A stretch of 64,000 bases of DNA from an uncultured Bryobacterales bacterium (GTDB lineage Bacteria > Acidobacteriota > Terriglobia > Bryobacterales > UBA6623), in assembly GCA_958295955.1 (NCBI GenBank), contig OY282420.1:2618435-2682434 (forward strand). The letters are read 5' to 3'. The notes beneath the pieces were generated by a model, which searched no databases, was not told the origin of the DNA, and worked only from the letters and a program-made list of their open reading frames with translations. Below, in pieces: positions 44,176-51,992 of the stretch. Made by a program: the position numbers and the translations under genes. Each line of letters opens with the position of its first letter. The first letter of the stretch is position 1.

Positions 44176-44823
44176 ATGGAAAAGCATCGGTTCGTACGCT
44201 GGAGCGCGCCGGCCGTTCTGTTGGCGGCGTTCATTCTCGTCCCGTTCGCGCTTTACGAGCATCAGGCGGAGCAGGCGGTCGCAGGCTATATCGCTGCGCA
44301 ACGGGGGGCGCAACGGTCGCCGGCGGCGGCGCTCGTTCTTGCCGCGCTGCTGTGCGCCGACGTTTTGCTGCCGATTCCGTCGAGCCTGGTCGCGGCCGCC
44401 TCGGGCTTTCTGCTGGGTTGGCCGCGCGGCGCTCTGGTCAACTGGCTGGGCTTGAACGCCGGCGCCGTTCTTGGTTACTCGATCGGTTCGACCGCCGGCC
44501 GCGCGGCGCTGCGGCGCTTCGTCGGAGAGCGCGGACTTGCGCGCGCCGCCGGCGCGCATCGGCGCTGGGGAGACTGGTCGCTGATCGTCTCCCGCGCCGT
44601 GCCCGTCTTGGCGGAGGCCGCGGTCGTTTTCGCGGGCGCGGCGCGCATGCCGCGGGCGCGGTTCGCCCTGTTGGTCGGCCTGTCCAATGCCGCGGTCGCG
44701 CTGGTCTATGCGTCCGTGGGCGCGTTGGCGCTCGAGACGCAAGCGTTTCTGCCGGCTTTCATCGGCGCCGTCGCGCTGCCGGGGCTGGCGATGCTGCTCA
44801 GCCGCGAGAAAAAGGGCGCCTGA
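44176..44823 (+). CDS. VTT-domain (TVP38/DedA-like) membrane protein
   Basis: 215 residues from ATG 44176, with GGAG just upstream; longer in-frame starts add a soluble arginine-rich stretch. Hydrophobic helices include VLLAAFILVPFALYEHQ and the VTT core VLLPIPSSLVAAASGFLLGWPRGALVNW. SLIVSRAVPVLAEAAVVFAG carries the R-x-x-P of the family's re-entrant loop. VTT proteins are linked to lipid scrambling or transport. It is divergent from the sulfatase. Confidence 0.82.
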   Translation: MEKHRFVRWSAPAVLLAAFILVPFALYEHQAEQAVAGYIAAQRGAQRSPAAALVLAALLCADVLLPIPSSLVAAASGFLLGWPRGALVNWLGLNAGAVLGYSIGSTAGRAALRRFVGERGLARAAGAHRRWGDWSLIVSRAVPVLAEAAVVFAGAARMPRARFALLVGLSNAAVALVYASVGALALETQAFLPAFIGAVALPGLAMLLSREKKGA

Positions 44824-44975
44824 GGCGGGCCCGCGGGCGGCTTGTCTGCGGGAAATTTTGCGGATTGAGTTTTTTTTCCGGTTTGGTTGTTGCGTTGACG
44901 GGGGGATTGTTTTATGCTGCGGGTGTTGACGTGGGCGCGGGGCGAAAAAAAATCTGAAAAAAGTTCTGCGGGCGG

Positions 44976-45005
44976 TTGCATTGTCTGCGGAGTTTGTTCT
45001 AAGCT
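44976..45005 (+). promoter_or_regulatory. promoter of the secreted surface-like protein
   Basis: TTGCAT (44976-44981), 18-base spacer, TAAGCT (45000-45005). Predicted start near 45012 leaves a leader of about 85 bases, ending with AAAAAGGAG before ATG 45097. The 150 bases upstream are unusually A/T-rich for this window, with an 8-base T run near 44869 and an 8-base A run near 44945. Confidence 0.45.
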
Positions 45006-45096
45006 GGCGTTAACATGGTTGAGCGAGCGCCTCTCGTAAGGGCGTAGTATCTTTCTTGTGGTTTGTTTTTGGAAAGAAAAAAGGAGAAACAATCAA

Positions 45097-46764
45097 ATGA
45101 TGGGTTCGAGAAAGTTCTTTGTGCTGTCGATGGCGCTGGCTTTGGCGCTGGTCGGCAGCGGTACGGCGCTGGGGCAGCAGTTCTGCACCGTCAGCGCTCC
45201 CAATGGGGGTCTCCAGGTGCGCGCCTCGGGGCTCACCGAGGTGGTGGACGAGATTCACATGATTTGCCTCGCCGGGCAGGTGGCCATTAAAAGCAACTAT
45301 AAGGTCATCGTCGATATGGGCGCCGCGAAGATCACCAACAGGATCGACTCCAGCAAGGAAACCGATAGCGGCGACGTCACATTGACGATGTTCAACACTC
45401 CCGCCGCATTTGATGCTGCAGACCCTAGCACCGTCACGGCTAACTGGGTGGCGGCCACCACCGGCAAGCTGATCCGCAGCAACAGCGCGGTGCAGTTCGA
45501 GCTCAACACCTTGGCCGTTGCCGCGACCACCGGCCGGTTTGCGTTGAAGATCAAAGGCATTCGCGTCAACGCCGCGGCCGTGGGCGCGGGGAACCTCGTC
45601 ACGGCGACCGTCTCGGCCGTGGGCGCTTCGATCTTCGACGACAACGCCATCGTTGCGCGTCCGGTAGCCGGGCTGGTAACCAAGGCGATCGGCGTCCCCA
45701 CCGTCACGGGAAGCGGTCCCGTGCAGGGCTTGGCCTGCGCCGCCAGCAGGAATCTCACGGCTCTGAATACCGTCGCCAAGGTCGGCAATCTCAATCACGC
45801 CGACGAGGTCTTCGATATCGAGGTCAAGGAGGGTTTTGCGAGCGCCTTCGAGCGGGACAACGGGAAAGCGCAGCGCATCCAGTTGCGTTTCGATGACATT
45901 CCCGACGGAGTCAAGGTTTACCTGCGGCCCAGTCCCAGTTGCCAGGACACTAATGGCGGTAATGGCGCAGAGAGTGGCGAGAATCAGCTGGCGATAACCT
46001 TGCTGAGCGGCGTGAACGCCAACGGGGCCGGAGACGGCTCGACTGCCGTTGCCCCTGCCCAAAACTACGTACAGGTCCCCTTGTCGGGCGGTTCGGGCGC
46101 TATGGTTTACCAGATCGGAACTGCTGATGCTAGCCATACCGACGCTGCGCAGATGAATGGCGGCGCCGGTAGGGTCGAAAACTGCGATATTCCCATCGCG
46201 TTTGTCTGGACGGGCAACGTGGAGCTTGGCGCCGGCACGGTGAGCGTGGGCTTCGCGCCGCTGAGCAGCGCCGCTGCGGCGCACGTGGATGCGGTGATTC
46301 CGCGCTTTATGGAAAGCGGCAGCGCCATTGAGGCGATCACCGTCGGCGAGTGCTCGACGACGCTGTTGTTCCCGTTCGTGACCAACCAGGCGGGTTACGA
46401 AACGGGCATCGCCATCTCGAACACCTCGCAAGATACGTTCGGGACGACGGAAAGCTCCGGTTCCTGCGAGGTTTTCTTCCACGGTTCGATGATGGGCGGA
46501 GGAGCCGCGCCGAGTTCGGAGACCTCCGGTTCCATTGCCGCCGGCGAGCAGTGGGTTTTCGGGTTGTCCCAAAAAGCCGCGGGCTTCCAGGGCTACCTGA
46601 TGGTGGATTGCGACTTCCAGTTCGCCCACGGCTTGGCCTTCATAACCAACGGCTTCGGCGGCGGGGTTCCGACTTTGGCGCAGAGCTACCTGGCTTTGGT
46701 GGTGCCGTTGGATCACGGTAGGCGCCCCATAGGCGTCGGCGGCCACGAGATGCTGAACAACTAG
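45097..46764 (+). CDS. secreted surface-like protein, probably highly expressed
   Basis: 555 residues. ATG 45097 follows AAAAAGGAG by 10 bases and gives the signal MGSRKFFVLSMALALALVGS ending at ALG-QQ. The mature protein is rich in Ala, Gly, Thr, Ser and Asp and mostly beta. About nine cysteines in FCTVSAPN, MICLAGQ, GLACAAS, SCQDTN, ENCDIP, GECSTT, GSCEVFF and VDCDFQF could form disulfides. The last 130 residues, LLFPFVTNQAGYETGIAISN through FITNGFGGGVPTLAQSYLAL, look like a separate C-terminal beta domain. I do not know the family. Strong Shine-Dalgarno, long leader and a near-perfect terminator fit an abundant envelope or S-layer-like protein (inference). Confidence 0.75.
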   Translation: MMGSRKFFVLSMALALALVGSGTALGQQFCTVSAPNGGLQVRASGLTEVVDEIHMICLAGQVAIKSNYKVIVDMGAAKITNRIDSSKETDSGDVTLTMFNTPAAFDAADPSTVTANWVAATTGKLIRSNSAVQFELNTLAVAATTGRFALKIKGIRVNAAAVGAGNLVTATVSAVGASIFDDNAIVARPVAGLVTKAIGVPTVTGSGPVQGLACAASRNLTALNTVAKVGNLNHADEVFDIEVKEGFASAFERDNGKAQRIQLRFDDIPDGVKVYLRPSPSCQDTNGGNGAESGENQLAITLLSGVNANGAGDGSTAVAPAQNYVQVPLSGGSGAMVYQIGTADASHTDAAQMNGGAGRVENCDIPIAFVWTGNVELGAGTVSVGFAPLSSAAAAHVDAVIPRFMESGSAIEAITVGECSTTLLFPFVTNQAGYETGIAISNTSQDTFGTTESSGSCEVFFHGSMMGGGAAPSSETSGSIAAGEQWVFGLSQKAAGFQGYLMVDCDFQFAHGLAFITNGFGGGVPTLAQSYLALVVPLDHGRRPIGVGGHEMLNN

Positions 46765-46776
46765 ACTCGTTCTTCC

Positions 46777-46803
46777 GCGGCGTTTGCCGAACGCGAACGC
46801 CGC
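46777..46803 (+). other. hairpin after the surface-protein gene
   Basis: GCGGCGTT (46777-46784) pairs with AACGCCGC (46796-46803), 8 bp with an 11-base loop and no T run. It may protect the mRNA 3' end or assist termination 20 bases further on. Confidence 0.5.
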
Positions 46804-46821
46804 GCCATAACCAACCTCGGC

Positions 46822-46853
46822 GGGGAGGGCCATGCGGCCCTCCCCGTCTTTTT
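46822..46853 (+). terminator. strong intrinsic terminator
   Basis: GGGGAGGGCC (46822-46831), loop ATGC, GGCCCTCCCC (46836-46845), then GTCTTTTT. The stem is ten perfect base pairs. It ends the surface-protein transcript. Confidence 0.92.
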
Positions 46854-46914
46854 GCTTTCCCGATCTCCCCGCTTATCGCCCGGAGGGCGCATCGCCAGGG
46901 CCGCGCCGCTGTAG

Positions 46915-46920
46915 TATCCT
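46915..46920 (+). promoter_or_regulatory. candidate -10 box for the TPP enzyme
   Basis: TATCCT with its last T 9 bases before ATG 46930; TAGTAT overlaps just upstream. Confidence 0.4.
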
Positions 46921-46929
46921 ACTGAGTTT

Positions 46930-48600
46930 ATGCCTACCGGGTCGGAACTGTTCGTCCGCAGTCTGCAAAGCCAGGGCGTCGATACGCTCTTCACCCTCGT
47001 CGGAGACCACCTGAACGACGTCTTGCAGGTTGCGGCGCGCGAAGGGATGCGCATTGTGGACACGCGCCACGAATCCGCCGCCGTACACATGGCCGACGGC
47101 TGGAGCCGCATGACCCGCAAGCCCGGAGTCTCGCTCGTTACCGGCGCTCCCGGACACACCAACTCGATCACCGGCATCGCCACCGCCGCGGCGACGGCCG
47201 TGCCCATGCTGGCGGTCAGCGGCATGAGCGCCTCGCAGGCGCGCGATTGCAACGCCTTCCAGGATCAGGATCAACTCAAGCTCGTCCAGGGCATCACAAA
47301 GTATTCCGCCGTGCCGGCGCATGCCGGGCGGATACCCTTCCATGTCAAGCGCGCTTTCCTCGAAATGCGCAACGGGCGCCCCGGCGTGGCGCACCTGAGC
47401 ATCCCCGTCGACCTGTTCAAGCAAGCGGCGGACGCGCATTACCCCGTGCCCCAAGAGCCGCTCGAGCCCCATCGCCCGGGCGCGGACGGCCGCGATATCG
47501 ACCGCGTCATCGACCTGCTGCGCGCGGCGCGGCGGCCCGCGGTAATCGCCGGCGCCGGCGCCTACTGGTCCGGCGCCGGCGGCGAGTTGCAGGCGTTCAT
47601 CGAAGCCGCCGGCGTCCCGCTCTTCACCATCAGCCTGGCGCGCGGGCTGGTATCCGACGACCACCCGCTCTGCTTCGGTTACGCCGACGCCACGCTCAAC
47701 CGCGGCGCGGAAACCGCGCTGCGCCAAGCCGACCTGGTCATCGTCGTCGGCAAGCGCATCGACTACCGCCTGCGTCTCGGCGGCGCGCAGCTTTTCGACG
47801 ACGCAGCAAAATTCGTGCAGATCGATATCTGCGGCGAGGAATTGGGGCTGAACCGCAAGCCGGCAGTCGGCCTCGCCGCCGACGCCAAGACGGCGCTGGC
47901 GGCGCTGGCCGAGGCCCTGCGGGGCGCGGCCGTTCCCGACCGTTCCGACTGGCTCGCTGAAGTCCGGCGCGGCTGCGCTGCGTATGCCGCGGAGGTCGCC
48001 GCGCTGGCGGCCGAGCCCGGCGACCCGATGCACTCGCTGCACGTCTATCGGGCGCTCAAGGACAAGATGCCGCCGGACGCCACGATCTGCTGGGACGGCG
48101 GCGATTTCGTCCATTGGGGCCGGTATTCGCTGCCCGCCCGCCGCCCGGGCTACTGGCTGCGGCTCGGCGCGCTGGCGGGGCTGGGCGTGGCCTTGCCGAT
48201 GGGGCTTGCCGCCAAAATTCTGCGGCCCGATTCCCCCTCCGTGGTCATCACCGGCGACGGCTCCGTCGGTTTCTATATCGGCGAGTTCGACACCGCGGTC
48301 CGCTTCGGCCTGCCGGTCGTCGTCATCGTCGGCAACGACGGCGGCTGGGGCATCGAGCGCGAGTTGCAGCAAGGCTTCTATCCCGATGCGCCGACGGTAG
48401 CGTGCGAGTTGCGCCGCACCCGCTACGATCTGGTCATGAAGGGCTTCGGCGGCGACGGCGAGCACGTCACCTGCCCCGAGCAACTGCCCGCGGCGCTCGA
48501 CCGCGCGTTCCGCAGCGAAGTCCCCTTTCTGCTGAACGTCGATATCGCCGGCGCCGGCTCGCCCTTCACGCAGTACCAATTGCGCAATCTGCGCAGGTAA
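46930..48600 (+). CDS. thiamine-diphosphate enzyme (acetolactate-synthase-like)
   Basis: 556 residues with the three-domain plan of acetolactate synthase-like enzymes. The N-terminal pyrimidine domain carries the catalytic glutamate E48 (DTRHESAAVHMADGWSRM). A central Rossmann-like domain spans about residues 190-330. The C-terminal domain has the cofactor motif G-D-G (442-444) ... N469 (SVVITGDGSVGF, GNDGGWG). The pattern VTGAPGHTNSITGIATAAAT fits this superfamily; oxalyl-CoA decarboxylase and benzoylformate decarboxylase-like enzymes are alternatives. Substrate unknown. The cytochrome gene follows after 7 bases, so they are probably co-transcribed. Confidence 0.85.
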   Translation: MPTGSELFVRSLQSQGVDTLFTLVGDHLNDVLQVAAREGMRIVDTRHESAAVHMADGWSRMTRKPGVSLVTGAPGHTNSITGIATAAATAVPMLAVSGMSASQARDCNAFQDQDQLKLVQGITKYSAVPAHAGRIPFHVKRAFLEMRNGRPGVAHLSIPVDLFKQAADAHYPVPQEPLEPHRPGADGRDIDRVIDLLRAARRPAVIAGAGAYWSGAGGELQAFIEAAGVPLFTISLARGLVSDDHPLCFGYADATLNRGAETALRQADLVIVVGKRIDYRLRLGGAQLFDDAAKFVQIDICGEELGLNRKPAVGLAADAKTALAALAEALRGAAVPDRSDWLAEVRRGCAAYAAEVAALAAEPGDPMHSLHVYRALKDKMPPDATICWDGGDFVHWGRYSLPARRPGYWLRLGALAGLGVALPMGLAAKILRPDSPSVVITGDGSVGFYIGEFDTAVRFGLPVVVIVGNDGGWGIERELQQGFYPDAPTVACELRRTRYDLVMKGFGGDGEHVTCPEQLPAALDRAFRSEVPFLLNVDIAGAGSPFTQYQLRNLRR

Positions 48601-48607
48601 TCCGGCG

Positions 48608-49162
48608 GTGAAGAGCGAACCCCTGCGCCAAGCGCCGGCCGCGCGGGCGGCGTTCGTCTTCGCAGCCCTGGTTTGGACGGCGGCCCCGGGCGCCGCGCAA
48701 GCCCCAGCCAGGTACCGCCCGCCGCCCGAGCGCCTGCCCCGAGAGGTCCCGCCGCAGCCCGTGCGCTTCAACCACAAGCTGCACGCCGCGGCAAAGATCG
48801 CCTGCGCCGACTGCCATCCCGGCGCCGAGACCGAAGCCCGCGCCGGGCTGCCGCAGCGTGAACAATGCATGCTCTGCCACGCAGCGATCGCCGCCGACCG
48901 CGAAGAAATCCGCAAGCTCGCCGCCCTGCCCGCCGCTGAGACGATTCGCTGGCGGCGCCTCTACCGCGTCCCCGACTTCGTCTTCTTCAGCCACCGCAGC
49001 CATGCCGCGGGCGGGGCGTCCTGCGCCCAATGCCACGGCCCGGTCGCGGCGCGCGAAGTCCTCACGCAAGAGCTTTCGACCGGCATGATCGCCTGCATGA
49101 ACTGCCACGCCGACCGGCAGGTCTCGAACGAATGCTTTTTATGCCACGACTTGGGGCAATAA
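48608..49162 (+). CDS. penta-haem periplasmic cytochrome c
   Basis: 184 residues from GTG 48608. After the signal peptide (about 1-31, GAAQA-PA) are five haem-binding CxxCH motifs: CADCH, CMLCH, CAQCH, CMNCH and CFLCH. Additional histidines (FNHKLHAAAK, FFSHRSHAAG) are likely distal ligands. This resembles cytochrome c3/c7-type electron carriers (class III). Its position 7 bases after a TPP-dependent enzyme gene is unusual, and the pair may link an oxidative decarboxylation to a periplasmic electron chain (speculative, since the TPP enzyme has no export signal). Confidence 0.88.
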   Translation: MKSEPLRQAPAARAAFVFAALVWTAAPGAAQAPARYRPPPERLPREVPPQPVRFNHKLHAAAKIACADCHPGAETEARAGLPQREQCMLCHAAIAADREEIRKLAALPAAETIRWRRLYRVPDFVFFSHRSHAAGGASCAQCHGPVAAREVLTQELSTGMIACMNCHADRQVSNECFLCHDLGQ

Positions 49163-49264
49163 AGTTTTTTTGCGGCCTGCGGCGGGAGCGCAGCGAATTT
49201 ACCGAAAAAAAATACGCTTGCGGCGCGTCTCTATTCATGACGGGGAAAAACCGGGCGGCCGATA

Positions 49265-49270
49265 TATACT
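49265..49270 (+). promoter_or_regulatory. -10 box upstream of the nfeD-like gene
   Basis: TATACT within TATATACT; predicted start near 49277 and a leader of about 17 bases to ATG 49294. No clear -35. Confidence 0.4.
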
Positions 49271-49293
49271 GGGAGCAAGCGGGGGCAGCGGGA

Positions 49294-49725
49294 ATGGACT
49301 GGTGGATTTGGATCGTTGCGGCGCTGGCGCTGCTCGGAATCGAGATCGCGGCCGGCAACACGTTTTATGTGATATTCTTCGCCTTCGGCGCTCTGCTTGT
49401 CGGCATCCTGCAAGCCGTCGGCATCGCCGGCCCGCTCTGGTTGCAGATGGTTTTGTTCGCCGTGTCGTCCGCGGCGGCGCTGGTCGTCTTCAGACGGCCG
49501 CTGTTCGACCGCATTCGCGAAGGAACCGCGCAGCGCACGGTGGACGACGTTACGCAGGAGATCGCCACGGCCGTCGAGGCCATCGAGCCGAACGCCGGAG
49601 GCAAAGCCAAGTTGCGCGGCGTCCCTTGGGACGCGCGTAATGTCGGCGACCGCTCGATCGCCGCCGGCTGCAAGTGCGCCGTCGAAAAGGTGGACGGCCT
49701 GACGTTGTGGATTCGAGCGCAGTAA
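49294..49725 (+). CDS. NfeD-like membrane protein
   Basis: 143 residues. Two or three N-terminal membrane helices (MDWWIWIVAALALLGIEIAA, then FFAFGALLVGIL) are followed by the NfeD OB-fold: GGKAKLRGVPWDARNVGDRS and VEKVDGLTLWIRAQ. Short NfeD proteins partner with slipin/stomatin homologues, and exactly such a gene follows after 37 bases. The pair is thought to organise membrane microdomains. ATG 49294 starts the membrane segment naturally. Confidence 0.88.
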   Translation: MDWWIWIVAALALLGIEIAAGNTFYVIFFAFGALLVGILQAVGIAGPLWLQMVLFAVSSAAALVVFRRPLFDRIREGTAQRTVDDVTQEIATAVEAIEPNAGGKAKLRGVPWDARNVGDRSIAAGCKCAVEKVDGLTLWIRAQ

Positions 49726-49762
49726 CGATCGCATCAAGACAAGGAAGAGAGGTCGATTGAAC

Positions 49763-50695
49763 ATGGAAGTCGGCGGTTTATTGGTTACCGGTCTGCTGGT
49801 TATTCTGGCGTTTGTCGTTTTGTCCCGGATCGTGGTCGTCGTTCCTCAGCAAAACGCCTACGTCGTCGAGCGCTTGGGGCGGTTCAGCGGGATATTGGAA
49901 CCCGGGTTCCATATTTTGATGCCGTTCGTCGATGTGATCCGCTACCGCCACTCGCTGAAGGAGGCGACGATCGACATCCCGGAACAAATCTGCATCACGC
50001 GCGATAACGTGCAGGTTGCGGTCGATGGAGTGCTCTACCTCAAGGTCATGGACCCGGAACGCGCTTCCTACGGAATTGCGAACTACATCTTCGCCATCAC
50101 CCAACTCGCCCAGACGACGCTGCGCAGCGAGGTCGGCAAGATCGTTCTCGACCGCACCTTCGAAGAACGCGGCGCCATCAACGCCCAGGTTATCGGCGAG
50201 CTTGACCTGGCTACCGGACCTTGGGGCGTCAAGGTGCTGCGTTACGAAATCAAGAACATCACGCCCCCGCGCGACGTGCTCGACGCGATGGAGAAACAGA
50301 TGCGCGCCGAACGCGAAAAACGGGCGACGGTGCTGGAGTCCGAGGGCTTCCGCGACTCGGCGATCAATCAGGCCGAAGGCGAAAAGCAGAAGGTCATCAA
50401 GGAATCGGAGGCGTCCCGCACGCAACGCATCAACGAGGCCGAAGGCCAGGCCCAGGCCATCGAGACGGTTGCCCGGGCGACGGCTGCGGGCATCCGCGAG
50501 GTCGCCGACGCCATCGGGCAGCCGAACGGCCTGGAATCGGTGCAAATGCGCGTTGCCGAGCAATACGTCCGCGAGTTCGGCAATCTGGCCAAGACGAACA
50601 ACACCATGATCCTGCCGGGCAATCTGACCGACATCGCCGGAACCATCGCCACCGCCATGAAGGTGATCGACCGCGCGCAGCCCGCGAAGAAGTAA
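49763..50695 (+). CDS. SPFH/Band 7 (slipin/stomatin, QmcA-like) protein
   Basis: 310 residues from ATG 49763, after GAAGAGAGG. One N-terminal membrane helix is followed by the Band 7 domain: RIVVVVPQQNAYVVERLGRF, FHILMPFVDVIRYRHSLKEA and TLRSEVGKIVLDRTFEER. A long charged coiled coil (about residues 170-250, MEKQMRAEREKRATVLESEG) and a hydrophobic C-terminal tail complete it. It should oligomerise at the inner membrane together with the NfeD protein encoded just upstream. Confidence 0.93.
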   Translation: MEVGGLLVTGLLVILAFVVLSRIVVVVPQQNAYVVERLGRFSGILEPGFHILMPFVDVIRYRHSLKEATIDIPEQICITRDNVQVAVDGVLYLKVMDPERASYGIANYIFAITQLAQTTLRSEVGKIVLDRTFEERGAINAQVIGELDLATGPWGVKVLRYEIKNITPPRDVLDAMEKQMRAEREKRATVLESEGFRDSAINQAEGEKQKVIKESEASRTQRINEAEGQAQAIETVARATAAGIREVADAIGQPNGLESVQMRVAEQYVREFGNLAKTNNTMILPGNLTDIAGTIATAMKVIDRAQPAKK

Positions 50696-50742
50696 GCCTG
50701 CGCCGCCCGCAAGACGGCCGGTCCCGGCAGCGGCCGGCCGTC

Positions 50743-50748
50743 TATACT
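50743..50748 (+). promoter_or_regulatory. -10 box for the xylose isomerase gene, leaderless
   Basis: TATACT with its last T 8 bases before ATG 50757. Confidence 0.5.
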
Positions 50749-50756
50749 TGAGGGTT

Positions 50757-51986
50757 ATGGCGCCGATCGCAAAAGAGAAACAGCGTTCCTTGATTGACCG
50801 CCTGGTCGCGGTTTCGGGCGGAAGCTACTCCCCCGAGGAAAGGCGCAAATACTACATCAGCGGCCCTCAGTGGGCCGGCGCATACGAGGGACAGGCGCTC
50901 TTCCACGCGCCCACGCGCGAGCCGGTCGGCTTCGAGGAAGTCATCCGCAATCTCGGAGAACTCGGCGTCTCCTGCTGGGCGACGCACGACAGCGACGTTA
51001 TCGGCGCGGACGACTTGCTGACCGACCGGCAGTGGGCAATCGTCGCGCGCATCGACAAGGCGCTCGACGACAACGGCGTCCGTTGCTCGATGGTGACCTG
51101 CGAAACGTTCTTTCACCCGGTCTTCGCCGCAAGCGCCGCCGCCGAGGCCCCGGAAATCCGGCGCTACGGCGTCCGCCGGCTGCAAAACACCGTCGATATC
51201 GGACACGCGCTGGGCGCGCATTACGCGGTTTACTGGCCGGGCACCTTGGGCTACATGGTGCAGGGCGCGGTCGAAGAAACGCAGATGCTGCGCTGGTTCG
51301 CCGACGGCCTGAACGCCGCCTGCAAACGCGACATCGAGGTCGCGCGGGAGAAAGGCCGCCCGACGCTCAAGCACTGTCTCGAAGCCAAGCCGTTCGAGCC
51401 GCAGGCGCAGATCATTCTGCCTTCCAGCGACGCCATGCTCGCCTTTATTTCGAGCGGGCTGCTCGACCACCCCGAGATGGTCGGCCTCAACCCCGAATAC
51501 CTTCACGAGTTGATGTGGGGAGGCGCCGCGCGGGCCGTGCTCGCCCGCGCGCTGCTGTGCAAGAAGCTGTTCCATTTCGACATCAACGACGGCTACCCGC
51601 TCAAGCACGACGTCGATCTGGGCGTCGGCATCGTCAATCCGCTCGATTGGCTGAACGTCCTCGTGCTGCTGCGCTCGCACGGCTACGAGGGGCCGTTCAA
51701 TCTCGACTTCAAGCCGCCCCGCACCACGTCCAATTACGGCGTTTGGAAAGTGAGCTTTCCGAGCGCGGTCGACCGTTTCATCACGCTGTGGAACATCGCC
51801 GGCGAGGTCATGGAAGACCCGGTGATGCAGGAAGCCGCCGCGGCGCTCAAGGCGGGCGGCGGCGGCGCGGAAGACGTCGATGACATCGTAGCCGCCAACA
51901 AGGAGTTGCTCACGCTCCACGAGCTCATGGGCCACCGCATGTTCCAGTTGTTGATCGGGCAGCACCGCGGCCGCGCATTCGGCTAG
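50757..51986 (+). CDS. xylA: xylose isomerase family protein
   Basis: 409 residues from ATG 50757. Active-site blocks of class I xylose isomerase are in order: WATHDSDVIGADD (catalytic His and Asp), LEAKPFEPQAQIILPS (metal Glu), VGLNPEYLHELMWGG (Glu and His), KKLFHFDINDGYP (Asp) and FNLDFKPPRTTS (last metal Asp). The enzyme interconverts D-xylose and D-xylulose (or glucose and fructose). It is cytoplasmic and needs two divalent metals. No xylulokinase is adjacent, so a related aldose could be the substrate. Its stop lies 6 bases from the end of a convergent sulfatase gene. Confidence 0.82.
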   Translation: MAPIAKEKQRSLIDRLVAVSGGSYSPEERRKYYISGPQWAGAYEGQALFHAPTREPVGFEEVIRNLGELGVSCWATHDSDVIGADDLLTDRQWAIVARIDKALDDNGVRCSMVTCETFFHPVFAASAAAEAPEIRRYGVRRLQNTVDIGHALGAHYAVYWPGTLGYMVQGAVEETQMLRWFADGLNAACKRDIEVAREKGRPTLKHCLEAKPFEPQAQIILPSSDAMLAFISSGLLDHPEMVGLNPEYLHELMWGGAARAVLARALLCKKLFHFDINDGYPLKHDVDLGVGIVNPLDWLNVLVLLRSHGYEGPFNLDFKPPRTTSNYGVWKVSFPSAVDRFITLWNIAGEVMEDPVMQEAAAALKAGGGGAEDVDDIVAANKELLTLHELMGHRMFQLLIGQHRGRAFG

Positions 51987-51992
51987 CGGCGG

